From Certhia americana (lineage: Eukaryota > Chordata > Aves > Passeriformes > Certhiidae): a stretch of 64,000 bases of DNA. The notes beneath the pieces are model-generated. The model ran no database searches. It saw nothing but the letters and a program-made list of their open reading frames with translations, and had not been told where the DNA came from. The stretch covers positions 29,330,473 through 29,394,472 of the forward strand of contig CM031879.1 of the NCBI GenBank assembly GCA_018697195.1. The letters are read 5' to 3'. Within the stretch, counting starts at the first letter, position 1; each line of letters begins with the position of its first letter. A program made the translations under genes and the position numbers. Positions 1 through 11,541 of the stretch are shown here, piece after piece.

Positions 1-420
1 AGATCCTTTTCCTTGGGGAAAAGTGCAGGTGGTGGTGGGTTGCAGGAGCTGCTCCTAAGCTAAGCTCTTGCCAGCCACCAGCAGAGCGGGTGGAGAGGGG
101 AGGGTGAAGGTGTTGGTGGGGCTGTGGGTGTCTGGCTGCTGCCCTGGGTGGGCTTTGGCAGCTGCTGAGGGGCAGGGCTGCTCAGAGAGAGCTGGGGGGA
201 AACAGCCAGGGACTGCAGACTGGAGACCTTCAGTTTTCCTAAAACTGCTCTGTAACATTTTCAAGAATGAGGAATTCCTGAGCATAATAGAGAGAGAAGG
301 GAGAGGGAGAAAGAGAACTACAAATGGAGTGAAATCCCTGAGCATCATTCATTCACTGGTGAAAGGGAGAGGGAAAGGGAAAAGACAGGAATGCAAAGTT
401 TTAAACAGTTGAAATGTTGG
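1..420. other. G-rich then purine-rich non-coding segment
   Basis: The first 230 bases are G-rich on this strand and much richer in GC than what follows, but they contain few CpG dinucleotides, so this is not a CpG island. From about 285 the strand becomes purine-rich (GAGAGAGAAGGGAGAGGG and, near 361, a similar GGGAGAGGGAAAGGG run). The phrase CCTGAGCAT precedes both purine runs (near 276 and 338), which suggests an old, diverged duplication about 62 bp apart. A frame is open on the plus strand from 68 to 412, but its Gly/Ser/Arg-rich translation resembles no family I know. I treat it as a by-product of composition. Confidence 0.5.
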
Positions 421-597
421 TATTTCCAGTTTGGAAAACGTTGAATTGTCTAAAAAATTGTTGAGATCTGCTTTGCAATTTTCTTGTTAAAATAATAACT
501 AGAAAATTAATTACCATTCTTTGTGCACTCCACTGATTCTCTCAGATTGGATAAAGCTTTGTGAAGGTATTTTTTTTCCCCTCTATACATAAATTAA

Positions 598-790
598 TAT
601 ATTTTAAGACCAGAAGGGACTGTTCATCTGACCTCATATATAACAAAGGCATCTCATTTGCTGTATATTAATTACTGCTTCAAGCCTGATTAGACTGCAG
701 CATACCACAGAAAAATCTTTCCACTTAAACCATTATCCCCCTGTTTATATGTCAATGAGATCTATTGTCCTTTTTTACAACCATCACTTT
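598..790 (-). repeat. Ancient CR1-type LINE 3' end (reverse orientation)
   Basis: Near 605 the strand reads GACCAGAAGGGACTGTTCAT and continues through CATCTGACCTC and ATATAACAAAGGC. From memory this matches the start of a very common sauropsid repeat (GGCCAGAAGGGACC, ATCATCTAGTCTGACCTCC, ATAACACAGGCC), which is the reverse complement of a CR1-family 3' end. Similarity fades after the GCTTCAAGCCTGAT stretch, and the far boundary near 790 is a guess. The copy is heavily diverged and non-coding. The identification rests on remembered consensus and not on a search. Confidence 0.55.
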
Positions 791-3700
791 GGGAAGTCTA
801 ACTTGCCAGAGGCTCAGGTCCAGTCGAAGTCTCCTCCTCTTGGTTCTCTTCCTCCAGTCCTAGGAGAACAGTCGGTTAGTCTTCCTGATTAAGTACATGA
901 CCTAACTTTTGATAATGACAAAAGTCATATCATTACCTAAGCAAATGACATAAAACGATGCTAACAAAGCAACGATTTTGGTCTTTTTCACCATTCCTCT
1001 CACAAAAGTGCCAAAAGCAAACTGTAGTGATATCTGAGTTGTTTATTTTCCCTCTCATTTAATTAGTTAATTAAAATACATATGCAAATTAGGGTCAAAG
1101 ATTGTCCCCATAGGACTTTACTCAAAAATTACTCCATATTCATAGTTGCATTTCAAGAGCTGTTGGTTTCTAATCTGTGCTGTGTGCTTTGTTGACTTTA
1201 CAGCATTCTAGTTTACTATTCATAACATTGTGTGGTGTCCTGTCAAATAATATTTGATTTATTTACATTGTTGCCTTTATCAAATCTGTAATTTCACTTG
1301 CTATTAAATACTTCATTGCTGTTGTAGACAAATTGCCTCTTGGCATTTTTTTCTTTAGCGAGAAGGGAAAGCAGAGGTGACAGGCTGGAGGTGTGACAAG
1401 GCAAGAACCTGGGAAGGATACAAAGAAAAGGGTCTGGCTGAGGGCAGTAGGGGCAGCTTAAACAGGACCAGCTAAGCAGAGCCCCAAGTTAACAGCGTGA
1501 CTCCCTGGGAAGCAGGAGAGAGGCAGCACTGATGGTCCTGATGGGAGTGTGGAGGCAGGAACTCCACCTGGCAGTCAGGGCTGAGCACCTCAGACACAGG
1601 TATATGTGAGTAATTCTTTTGAATATAAAAGAGATGGCTACATGATTCCTCATCTTTCTCTCCTGTGTTCAGTCTGGTCTCCTTTAATGACACCACAATA
1701 AATGTATTATAGAAGAACCATAAGATTTCTCCCTTTTCTTGTTTCATTATCACATGTACCATGATGTGGGATTATATAGTTAGTTATCTTCTACATGTAC
1801 AAGATATTCAGGTAATAGACTCAATTGGTGCTCTTGGAACAGCAGATGTATTAGTTTCTCCAGTAAGACATTCCTCTTCCAGCACAGAAAAAAACCATTA
1901 GAAATCAGGAATTACAGTTTTGTTGTATTACAATCAACATCCCTAATTTAATGAACTTTTGATAATAGTCTCAATAAGATAGTCTGCTACTTTGTTGAAA
2001 ATTACATCTTGCAAAATTCTTACTAACAGCAACTAAACACAGATCACCCACACAAATACTTCTATTAAGTGGAAACTCTGACATAAATCTTTTGTATTTT
2101 ACCGCTAACCTCAAATGAATACAGCACTTTGGAAAAAAATCTATTTTCTTTGAGTAGGCTACTTCAACTGGCTTCAGCAATGCCTTCAATATATATTCTC
2201 TGTTCAGTTTGTCAACAACAAACTTTTAGCAAAGGTTTTTGTTTGTTGTTTTTTTTTTTTCTGTGAATATAAGAGTGATCAGAAACCAAAGCAGCAGGGC
2301 ATTGAAGTTTGTCTCACTTTGACTTGCTTCATCTAGAAGGGAACAGATCCAGTAGTGTGCCAGTCTAAGGCACTTTCCAAGTTGTGCACATTAAAAACTA
2401 GTACTGGAGTAATGCACTGGCCTGTATAATAAGAAGAAATGTTCTAGGATGTATTTGGGAGAGAGAGAGGATGAAAAAGATGAGGGAAATGAAGTACTGT
2501 CCCACAACAGTGGGAAGCCTGATGAGAAAATAAAAGGACTTTTTTAACAAATTGACCAAGTCTCTAAAGCATTTTAAAAAAGAGACAGCTACAAAGAATA
2601 AGGAAAAAACACATTCTACCACTACACAGTCAATATTTAATATTTAAAGGCTTATAATTCTGAAAAGGTGGTTGTGGGGTTTTTTTTCTATTTTTTCCAT
2701 TCGTCCCTTTTCTAAAAAGAGAAAGAGGGTATTATTCGTTCAATTTATATTTATATTTATATTTAATGAAATAGGATGCTTCACCATATGTACACACAAA
2801 TATGAAGGGCAAATCCTGCAGGCATTCCACAGGATGCCCTCCAAGTGGTAGCTCCTGTGGGCAAATGCCTGGGCTGCTATTCTGAGAAGATCCTCAGACT
2901 GTGTGTGGTTTGTCCAGTACCAGACATGCTGGGTCAGGCAGTCATGACATCTTCACGTCCCAAGACCAATTCCTTGGACCTTCTGTGGTATAGGCAGTGG
3001 CTATAAGTGTGTGCAGCAGGTGTATGTTAAAGTGCAATCTCACTGAGTGCACATATTCATAAAAGATGTTGCTGGCATCCTTAAGCTCCTGCAGGTTTTA
3101 TAATTAATTCCTGTTTTGCTTGCACTCTGTTGTATTTCCTTTCCATTCCCTTGGTGGGTAAATGAGATTTTGCTTCCATGATAACTCTTACAGAGCCTCT
3201 GCTTTACCAGGTGACTCAGCGGTACAAATAGGATATGGATTAGTTATGTGCAAACAATCACATCTATGCTGGATTACCCAGAGCACACAACAAACAAAGT
3301 ATGTTGACATTATGCTTCTATTTGGACTTTCTGGCAGTTGCAGGTGCTGCAAAATGCTACCTGATCTGGCAGAAATTTAGAGTGGAGTGTCAAACAATAC
3401 CCGATGCTTCATAAAGCCTGACAGCACAATAAGAACCCCAGCTTTGGTTTGCTTTTAACAAATTTGCAGTAGATTGAGTTTAGACTATGTTAGAGGGCTT
3501 TTTTTATTCTATAGCAAAGATATTTTTAGAATGTGGTATTAAAATCCCTAATCTGGATTTACTGTATTGTCAAACAACGACTTGAGTTTAATGGGAAGAA
3601 GGGTTGTTGAGAAAATGTATTCCAAGTCAATAGAGCAAAGTCACTTGGACAACTTGAGTCTCTTATTGGTTTGTCTGGCTTGAAAAATGACTCTTAAGAG

Positions 3701-6700
3701 TCAGCTGAAAGAGGAGAAAATTGTTGATTCTGGCTTTCTGATTTAAAAAGCAGATTACTATGTATTCAGCATTATTTAAAGCTATCTGCTTTTAATGTAA
3801 GCTGTTCACAAACATATCCCAACTATTACTTTATACCTACAAATCAGAGTCTGTGGCATATTCTGCTTCCTTGAATTAACCTCTGCATTGGTGGGCAATA
3901 CACAGAAAATGGCACTGACAGTTCATGTCATCTGGCTTAATCTTCTCCCTCCCTATCTCTTGCAAAATGAAAATTTGGCAAACTACTTCATGTTAATTGC
4001 CATGAATATGTAATATAATATATATAATCTGATCTATATTTTAATTCTCTAAAATTGGTGTTTGTTATTTTAAATATATCACTGTGCTTGATGTACTCTA
4101 AAAGAGGACAGCACTCTGTTGAATAAAGTAGGCAGTTATTTTAAAATGAAGCACCTAAGCTCTTAACTGTTTTGCGTCCAAAGTGTAGAATGAAATCCAA
4201 AAGTTTTGGTTAATTTCCCCTGACAGGCCTGGGGAAACAGATACTTCACATGGAACCCCAGATCCTTATACTGTGCAGAGACCTGCACAGGGTCACTAGA
4301 GAAGTCAGACATATGTATTAAACTGACATATGCTGAGGTGCTCAATGAATGTCTGCCAAAAAGTGCTTCTGTCTATTTGAGATCTGCCACTTACTCCCCT
4401 TCCCCCAGCAGTGGAAACTTGAAACCATCCCCTTAAGTTACTGAGCACGATTCAGCTTTTCTTCTGAAAGTTATTGACTGGACAAGGACCTTTTTACATA
4501 AAAGCCTGGGGATTATATAATTGCAAAGGAAGCACTTAATTAATTTTGCTTCTCACCCTGAAAGAATTCATATGCATATCTGCCACCTCCCTCCCAGGAA
4601 AATGTGAACCCCCAAGTCACACACTGACAGAGGATGAAGGGCAGAGCAGCAAGAAGACACACAAAGAGCTCACAGACCCTTCATGTGGAGCTGGAGCATG
4701 CAATTTCACAAGTCAGTGAGCCATACAAACCTGGCTTTAGAGTCTGGTGGTTAGTCAGTCATATGGAAAGAGGTATCCTGGGGTTTGACTCATCTATTTT
4801 ATACTAAATAACAAGATTTAGACTGTCTGTATGAGGATTTGTGCTTCCACCTCTCTCCCCACTTTGCAGCCACAGTGCTGACAACTGCAATGTTCACAGC
4901 TTAGTTCCAGCACCAGTGCTGCAGCTTCATTTCAACTGCAGGTACATGCTTGCTGCATGAAGTCCTGCATCAACAGAGGACTTAAATTTATGCTTCCCTG
5001 GACCTTCAAGGACCTACCTGCAAAAGAGTTTCATCTAGATTATTACTTTTGCTCTGTACTGTGATCAAGGATGCTCATCTTTTGAATGTCCTCCCTCAAG
5101 TACCTCAGTCACCTGACTTCTTCAGAAGACGCTTCTGCAGCATGTTCTGGGATACAGAACCTTGGATTTTTTTTTTTTTTCCATTTATGTAGCACAGAAG
5201 ATACCTGTAACACAATACAAAAAAGTCAGAGTTATGCTGTTCCCTATGTAAGGACAAGTCTAAGGTGGACAAATATCATATAGACCTTGCATTAGTGGGA
5301 CAATATGGCTTCAGTCTGACATGGGAGGAATTCTGACTAATTCTCTACCAAATTCAGGATATTTTTTTTTTTTTTTTTTTTTCATTTTAGAAATATTACT
5401 GTAATGATCCCAGTTGTTCCATATGACATTTTTGTTAACCATAGTTTTGCATAAATAGAGTTATGTCTCAGAAGTACAAGTGGTTTGTCTGTGTGTAAGT
5501 CCTGCCACCAGTTTAGGTATTCTAATCTCACTTTTGCCATTAATTTATCATGTGGATCTGTGTTCATAATTTAAATTTGATTACTGATCTCACTTAAATT
5601 TGAGCTCTGCCACTGAGTTCAATGGAGATAACTTAGGCCTTTATCCATTTCATCTCCTCTTTCTGTATGAGCAAGATGAGATGAAAAATTATTGTGCTGG
5701 ATGCTGAAAGAGTGGTTAGGTCAGAATAGATATTATGCAGCTGAATCTTGAAATGCATAGGCATTTTATATTAAACTGTCACTGTCTAGCGAGCACAAGT
5801 TGCATTGGGAGTCAGCCCTGCCCCTCCAAACCGAGGGTTCAGCTTCAAACACGGGCTGCAGCAGGGACATCTCCAATCTGCTCTTCTTCTAGCCTTGTCA
5901 CTCCTGCCTGCACATCCCAGGGGATGTGATCTTCTCCAAGTTACCCTGTGGCTTAGTACTGTGCCACTGGTGTACTGGAGATGTGCATTTACTCCCTTGG
6001 GATAACTCAGAAATAAAGTTCAGTTCCCTCACTTCCTGAGAGAACTTTCTGGTGGGTGTTCCAGCAACTAAGCAATTATGCACTCTATGCTACCATAGGA
6101 TCAGAAGTGGTTTATTGTATTCCTGGCCACTGATAACATTTGAGTCTTCTCTGGGGACTTTTAGCTGAGTTCAAGCACCAATCCAACTCACCCATTAAAT
6201 GAGAGGAACTGGGGAGAGATAAGCATCTATTTTCCACTTCTGAATATATGTGGGTGACTAAAGGTAAATACCTCAGAAATTTTTAAGCTAAAAGGGCATC
6301 ACCTAATGAATTTATGTAGTTTACATGGGACAACCCTGAAAATTAGGACAGACTGTACTTTTCTCTGAGACTGTGGCAAGATTTGAACATTTCACATTTT
6401 TGACAGAACTTGTTCTGAGCAAATATGTCTGAGAAAAATTAACAATATTATATTTTTCCTCCACAATTTATGGAAGTATGTTACCTGTAATAATATGATA
6501 TCTTAATATTCTTACTTCAGATTTCTGCTAGGCTTTACATCTTTGTACATCTATGGATTTAGTTCACTGGTTTAATAACTTGCATCCTCACAAAAGAGCA
6601 GATAGTAATAGGTAGTGAGACAGGAACTCTCATCTAATTTTCCTCTGCCTTTAAGTGTTTCTATATTATCTATCTTAATTAATGATAACGTGAAAACCTG

Positions 6701-6766
6701 GAAACTTCAAAAAATATTATACTGGGATGCTGGGATGTATGCTAGAATATCAGCAAATGCAAATGC
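791..6766. other. Unique AT-rich non-coding DNA
   Basis: No gene or recognisable transposon was found here. Small features are an octamer-like ATGCAAAT at 1082-1089 next to a TTAATTAGTTAATTAAAA run, a short (ATTTAT)n tract at about 2742-2765, and T-runs at 5167-5180 and 5362-5382. A more GC-balanced patch at about 2820-3080 could be an unrecognised old repeat. Open frames in this stretch are all under 100 codons and show no domain. Confidence 0.5.
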
Positions 6767-6860
6767 AAAAAAAAAGAACCCCAAAACAAACAGAAAAAAA
6801 CAAACAGAAACAAACAAAACCCTCACAAAACTCAACATTCCTCCTCCCCCCCAAAAAATA
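6767..6860. repeat. A/C-rich low-complexity tract
   Basis: This is an A-run followed by CAAACAGAAA/CAAACAAAAC-type sequence ending in a C-run (CTCCTCCCCCCC) and an A-run. Guanine is nearly absent. It is the opposite-strand equivalent of the T/G-rich tracts at 11.39 and 22.25 kb. It is probably a decayed poly-A or simple repeat. An open frame across it (6615-6992) is Lys/Asn/Thr-rich because of the base composition. Confidence 0.8.
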
Positions 6861-8034
6861 AATTCTCTTTTCAATACTGTTCTATGTATAATATTCCCAG
6901 ATCACTGGAGTGCAAGTTTAATGCAAATTCCTCAGACAGGTAAACAAGCCTGGGAAAACACCACCCTCTGGGAAAGGTGCCCTGATTCATAAAGCCAGAT
7001 AAACACACAAATTTTTTTAAAGAGATGGGTGGAAGACAGGACCCCGGCCTGAAGCAGAATGGAGAGGACAGACAAAAAGAATAGAGCAGTTTAATGAATT
7101 TGCGTTTACAGCTACTGACACACAGTAAACTGAAGATATGTGCAATTGGCTCTCTCTGTGTCTCTTTGTCCTAAAATTAGAGATGTTCTCCAGCATGGAA
7201 GCTGTGTGGTGGCCAATCCACTATGTCAAGGTCTCTGTGAGAAAACAGAAGTAATTCTATGAACTTGGTCAGAAGTACTAGATAATGAACACAAACAATG
7301 GAAACCTGGTCTGAACAGAAACAGCCATTTTATCACACAGCAGAGGAGTGGAGAGTACTGGCAGGAGCCACAATTTAACCAGCTGCAGTAAGAACTGGTA
7401 GAAGCTGTTGATCTGCCCTCTGATACAAGTCCACTCTTTCTGTTTACCCTTCTGTAATTCATACAGCTTTTGAATAACTGCTAGCTTATGTAATACATAA
7501 AATTCACAGTGTGGCCTGTCTGAAGGGATAATAATTGAAAAATTCTGTTTTGAATTCCCCATTACTTTTTCCAAATGGGAGTTACCGTCGAAGCTGAGCA
7601 TTCCTCAGTGTCTTCTAAATCACCATGCCTTTGTATAATATGTATGATTAAGTACTTTGTAAACAGCTTTATGTTTAATAAAATGCTACAAAGAAGGAGT
7701 TTTGATGGATTAGGTTTCTTTTCTAGGATCATAAAGTATTTTCCTACCTAGTTTGGAATACATTTTGTTTCCAATGATGCTTTCAGTTGAAGCATTGCTA
7801 TCTCTGTAGAGAAGTATTGTGAAGTTATAAGGTAGTGGCTGCATTCATTATACAGTAACATAAGTTGCTGCCATCCAATTCACATGGCCATTACAACTTT
7901 GTCTAATTCTCTCTCTTATGTGAAAGACCTAAGTAAAGTCCATTGAATTATAACCACAGATCAGTATAGTATAGTGTTATTAAATTTTATCATGAGAATA
8001 TAAATTAAGTTACAGGGACTATTGTGTTCAGCCA

Positions 8035-8037
<3 letters not shown>
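6861..8037. other. Unique non-coding DNA
   Basis: No gene was recognised. A second octamer-like ATGCAAAT lies at 6921-6928. The minus-strand frames at 7226-7462 and 7278-7601 overlap each other in different frames and carry no known motif. Confidence 0.45.

Positions 8038-8068
<31 letters not shown>
8038..8068. repeat. Poly-T tract of 31 bases
   Basis: An uninterrupted run of 31 T is followed by AATAGAACATTAATG. It could be the poly-A end of a reverse-oriented retroposed sequence, but the sequence on its right is not a repeat I recognise. I saw no target-site duplication. Confidence 0.9.
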
Positions 8069-8072
<4 letters not shown>

Positions 8073-11000
8073 GAACATTAATGACTTTAAAATATTTTCC
8101 AAAATCCTTACAAAGTTTCTTCTGTGAATTCAAAGGATCAGATCCTTCAACATCACTTATGAGGTCCTTATGGTAATACTTGGCTTATACAACTAACCTT
8201 ACTGGTTTCAGCTGATTCAGATGTTGCTGTGTGCAGTGCTTTACTGGTTGGAACGTGAGATTCCAGAGTTCAAAAATAAGCCTTGCATAGCAGCAGTGGT
8301 TTCATGCAGTGCTAGGAAAGGTTCAGTCCACTGTGGATACTCAGGCAAAGAGCTTGGATACAAAGTTGTGTTGAGATTTTTCTCCACAGCTGTCAACATG
8401 AATGCCTGTCCAAAGGAGTAAGAAGCTATCACTCAAATGATAGGAAAGGAAGTTTCATTTAGCAAAATTGCTCTTTGTTATTCAGTCTTGGCTAGCTAGG
8501 TGGTAGAACAGAGGTTATTTAGTATAAGCTATTCACATCTGATTCTTGTAGCATAAAGCTAATATTGAAATTCTGCGGTCTCCTCACCTATGCAGATTTC
8601 ATGAGAATCCCCATCCATATGGGGTGGCTTCTTCACAGATCTGGTACATTTGTTGGCAGGACTGAAGCACTAATTCCAGTAAACTTCCTATTTAAACATT
8701 ACTCTTTGGTTAGTAAGAGCAGTGTACAGAGTGTGCTCAGGTGCTTGGTGGGGTAATCAGCTCAGTAACCAGTGGCAAAGCTGGTTAAGATAAGAGAAAG
8801 AGTGATGCTAATTTTTTGTGGGAAAGCATCATGCTGCTTGAGAAATACTGTAGTTCTGCCCACACTTAGTAATAAGAAAGCAATATAGTAAAATATTATG
8901 ATAATACGTTCCCAGAACTAGCAATGAAGTATAAACACCTGCATATTCCAGTTCCCTGCCTTTAAATCAATTGTCAAAAAGCCAATCCCTTCCTAATGAG
9001 TTAACAATGTTTGTACCCACATCAGTCAATGAGAATTTTGTCTCTGACTTGTAAAAGGCTCCATGGAGAGCCTTCTTTATTCAATATTATTTAAAATACT
9101 GTGGACATATGTGCGATAAAAATGCTAAAGGGAGAATTAGGCATTGGAATCACTAGAAGTATTCCAGCTGCCTTCAATGGAAAGAAATTTATCTGAATTT
9201 CATTTATCATTTATCATTTACCTGAATGGTCAGGAAAAGATATTAAAAAAAATGTTGAAACTTGAGGTATTTCCTGTGATTTCAAAGTTTTATTTTATTG
9301 TTAGAAGGAAATAGTTTTTTACGTGATTCCCACAGAAGCTCAGATATTTGGCTTCATATAATTAGGCACATAATATTAGAATAACCAATAGTGGGTCAAA
9401 GTGAAGCACCTTGTCTCTCCTTGAGGAAAGCAGTTCATGCCTTGGGAAAAGGCATGAAAACCTGCCAGTTTTTTTCAGACTTCTGCAGTCCATAGATTTC
9501 CTGAAATTACAGCTGTATCTTGGTAATTTAGGGCCATGGATGCATTCTTTTACTATATATGTTTTATATAATTTTTTAAACCAGTTCATATTTTGGCTTC
9601 TTTACAGTGAATTCTATAACTTAAGTAGTTACACATAAGGCATGCACAGGTCCTTTCTTTTTCCTTGCAATTTAATGCTTGATAACTTCATTTGTTGCCC
9701 CTTAGTTTTGCATATAAACACCTGAATAACTATGTTGTCTTCATCTTCACTGACTTATGGTTTTCACCAGTGACTTCCAGCGTAATCCATTGAGTCTTCT
9801 CTCTTTCAAATTTGCAAATTCTAGTCAACTTAACCTGTGCTGATATGGAAGGAAATCAGTACTTTTGATTATATTTGCTGCTTTTGTACCTGATCTTATG
9901 CCAGTATATGCCACTATTCCTTTGACACAAATAAGGAAATAACAATCAAAATGGCAACCTGTCAGATTTCTAATAATAATCATCACAATAATTTTGCTTT
10001 TATTCTTTATTCTAGGACTTTCACTATTTACCTTTGTAACCAGTACTGAGCATTGAAAACTTTTACAAACTTATTCACTAACTCCAAGGTCACTTTCTAT
10101 AGCAGTAATACTAGTTTTCAGCCCACCAGTATATAGATCTCATTAGAACTGGTTTTATGATCCTGCATTTATAAGCATTACATTTCCCTTGACAGTTCAT
10201 TACCCAGCCAAAAAATATTATGAATATTCATTTTTAAAACCTTGATTTGACAGGAACTGTAAAATCCTCTTCCTTTTTGAAATCATTTATTATTATGTTG
10301 AACGATGCAAGCCTCAGCGCAAGTCCTGGGCATCTCTTTGTCTTATAAAATCAGATGGTTTTTTCTACTCTTTTCTTGTATACTTGGATCAGATCTGAAT
10401 TTTTGATGGGATCTTCCATGCTATGAGTCCAGCTTTTTCTTGGAAATGAATGCTATAAAATGTTTTTTAAATCTACACTCACTACATAAACTGCATAAAC
10501 TATATTCCCCATGTCTGCCTGCTCTTGAGAAACCTTTCAAACCCACTGGTAAATTTGTGAGGTACAACTTTCTTCTGCAATAGTCCATTCTTCCCTACTA
10601 TAAAATATTTATCACTTTTTGATCGATGACTGGATATTTTATGAAGGCTTCTACTAGTTTTCCTAATATGAATGAAAGATCTCATAGTTTCAGTTCCTTA
10701 ATCCTTTTTTGAAAGCTTTTAAAAATCCTTGTCACAATGTCTACTTCTCATTAGTCTGTTGTTGAGATAATTTCAAATATTAGCTCTTCCCATTTGATAA
10801 AGAAATTCCAACTCCCTTTCTGAAAACATGGACCTCTCATTAATTGTGCTGTGTAGTTAAAAAAAGGATGCAGATTTCTAGATCCTCTCTGTGTAGTAAA
10901 AAACAATTGCAAAATTCTGCTTTGCTTAGAACAGTTCACTTGTCCCAGTGAGCAGCCTCTGAGCAGTTCTTCCTTCACAGAAGAAACAAGCAGATATTAG

Positions 11001-11386
11001 TAATGCAGTTAGTCAGTACAGTCACATCCTTGCAATCTGTGGACCAAGGCAAGCTGAGAACCCAACTGAATCAGTGACTCTGTTTAATTCAGTGGACAAG
11101 AATTAAGGACTTACTTAATTGTACTGGGAGTTGGATACCTCCATACTCACAGAATGTGCTGAGAAGGATTGAAGTTCTGCCTTCAGGCAGGAAAGATTTT
11201 TATTTGCTATATTTATTGCCACCGATTTCTGTTTCATCTCCGAGTACGACCTGGAGAGGTTTGGTTCACTGATTCTCAGGAAAAGCAAACCAATTTCAGG
11301 ATCACAGTGTTAGGATTAGTCCTTGGATTTATAGGACCTGGAGTCTTGGGCATCTCTGTCCGAAATGCTGTATATGTCTACAGCTT
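8069..11386. other. Unique AT-rich non-coding DNA
   Basis: No gene was recognised. There is a short (CATTTAT)n run near 9200-9222. The overlapping plus and minus frames at 9362-9638 shadow one another and neither resembles a protein family. Confidence 0.45.
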
Positions 11387-11541
11387 GTTTGGGTTTTTTT
11401 TTTGTTTTGTTTTGTTTATTTTTGTTTGGTTGGGTTTTTTGGTTGTGGGGTTTTTTTTGGTTTTTTTTTGTTTTGGTTTGTTTTTTTTTTTTTTTTTTTT
11501 TGTTGTTGTTGTTGTTGTTTTTTGTGGCTGTGTTTTTGTTT
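11387..11541. repeat. Long T/G-rich low-complexity tract
   Basis: About 155 bases consist almost wholly of T and G: TTTTGTTTTG units, then GGTTGGGTTTTTTGG and GGGGTTTTTTTTGG, then a long T-run and five GTT units. Several G-runs of two to four are separated by T-runs, so G-quadruplex formation is conceivable. All three plus-strand frames are open (Phe/Val/Gly/Cys-rich) and the minus frames are Lys/Asn/Thr-rich. Both are effects of composition and not genes. Confidence 0.9.

Noticed and set aside
68..412. 114-codon plus-strand frame at the G-rich left edge, possible exon
   Set aside because: It has no domain, no CpG island and no convincing splice context, and an opposing frame overlaps it. 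Base composition explains its length.
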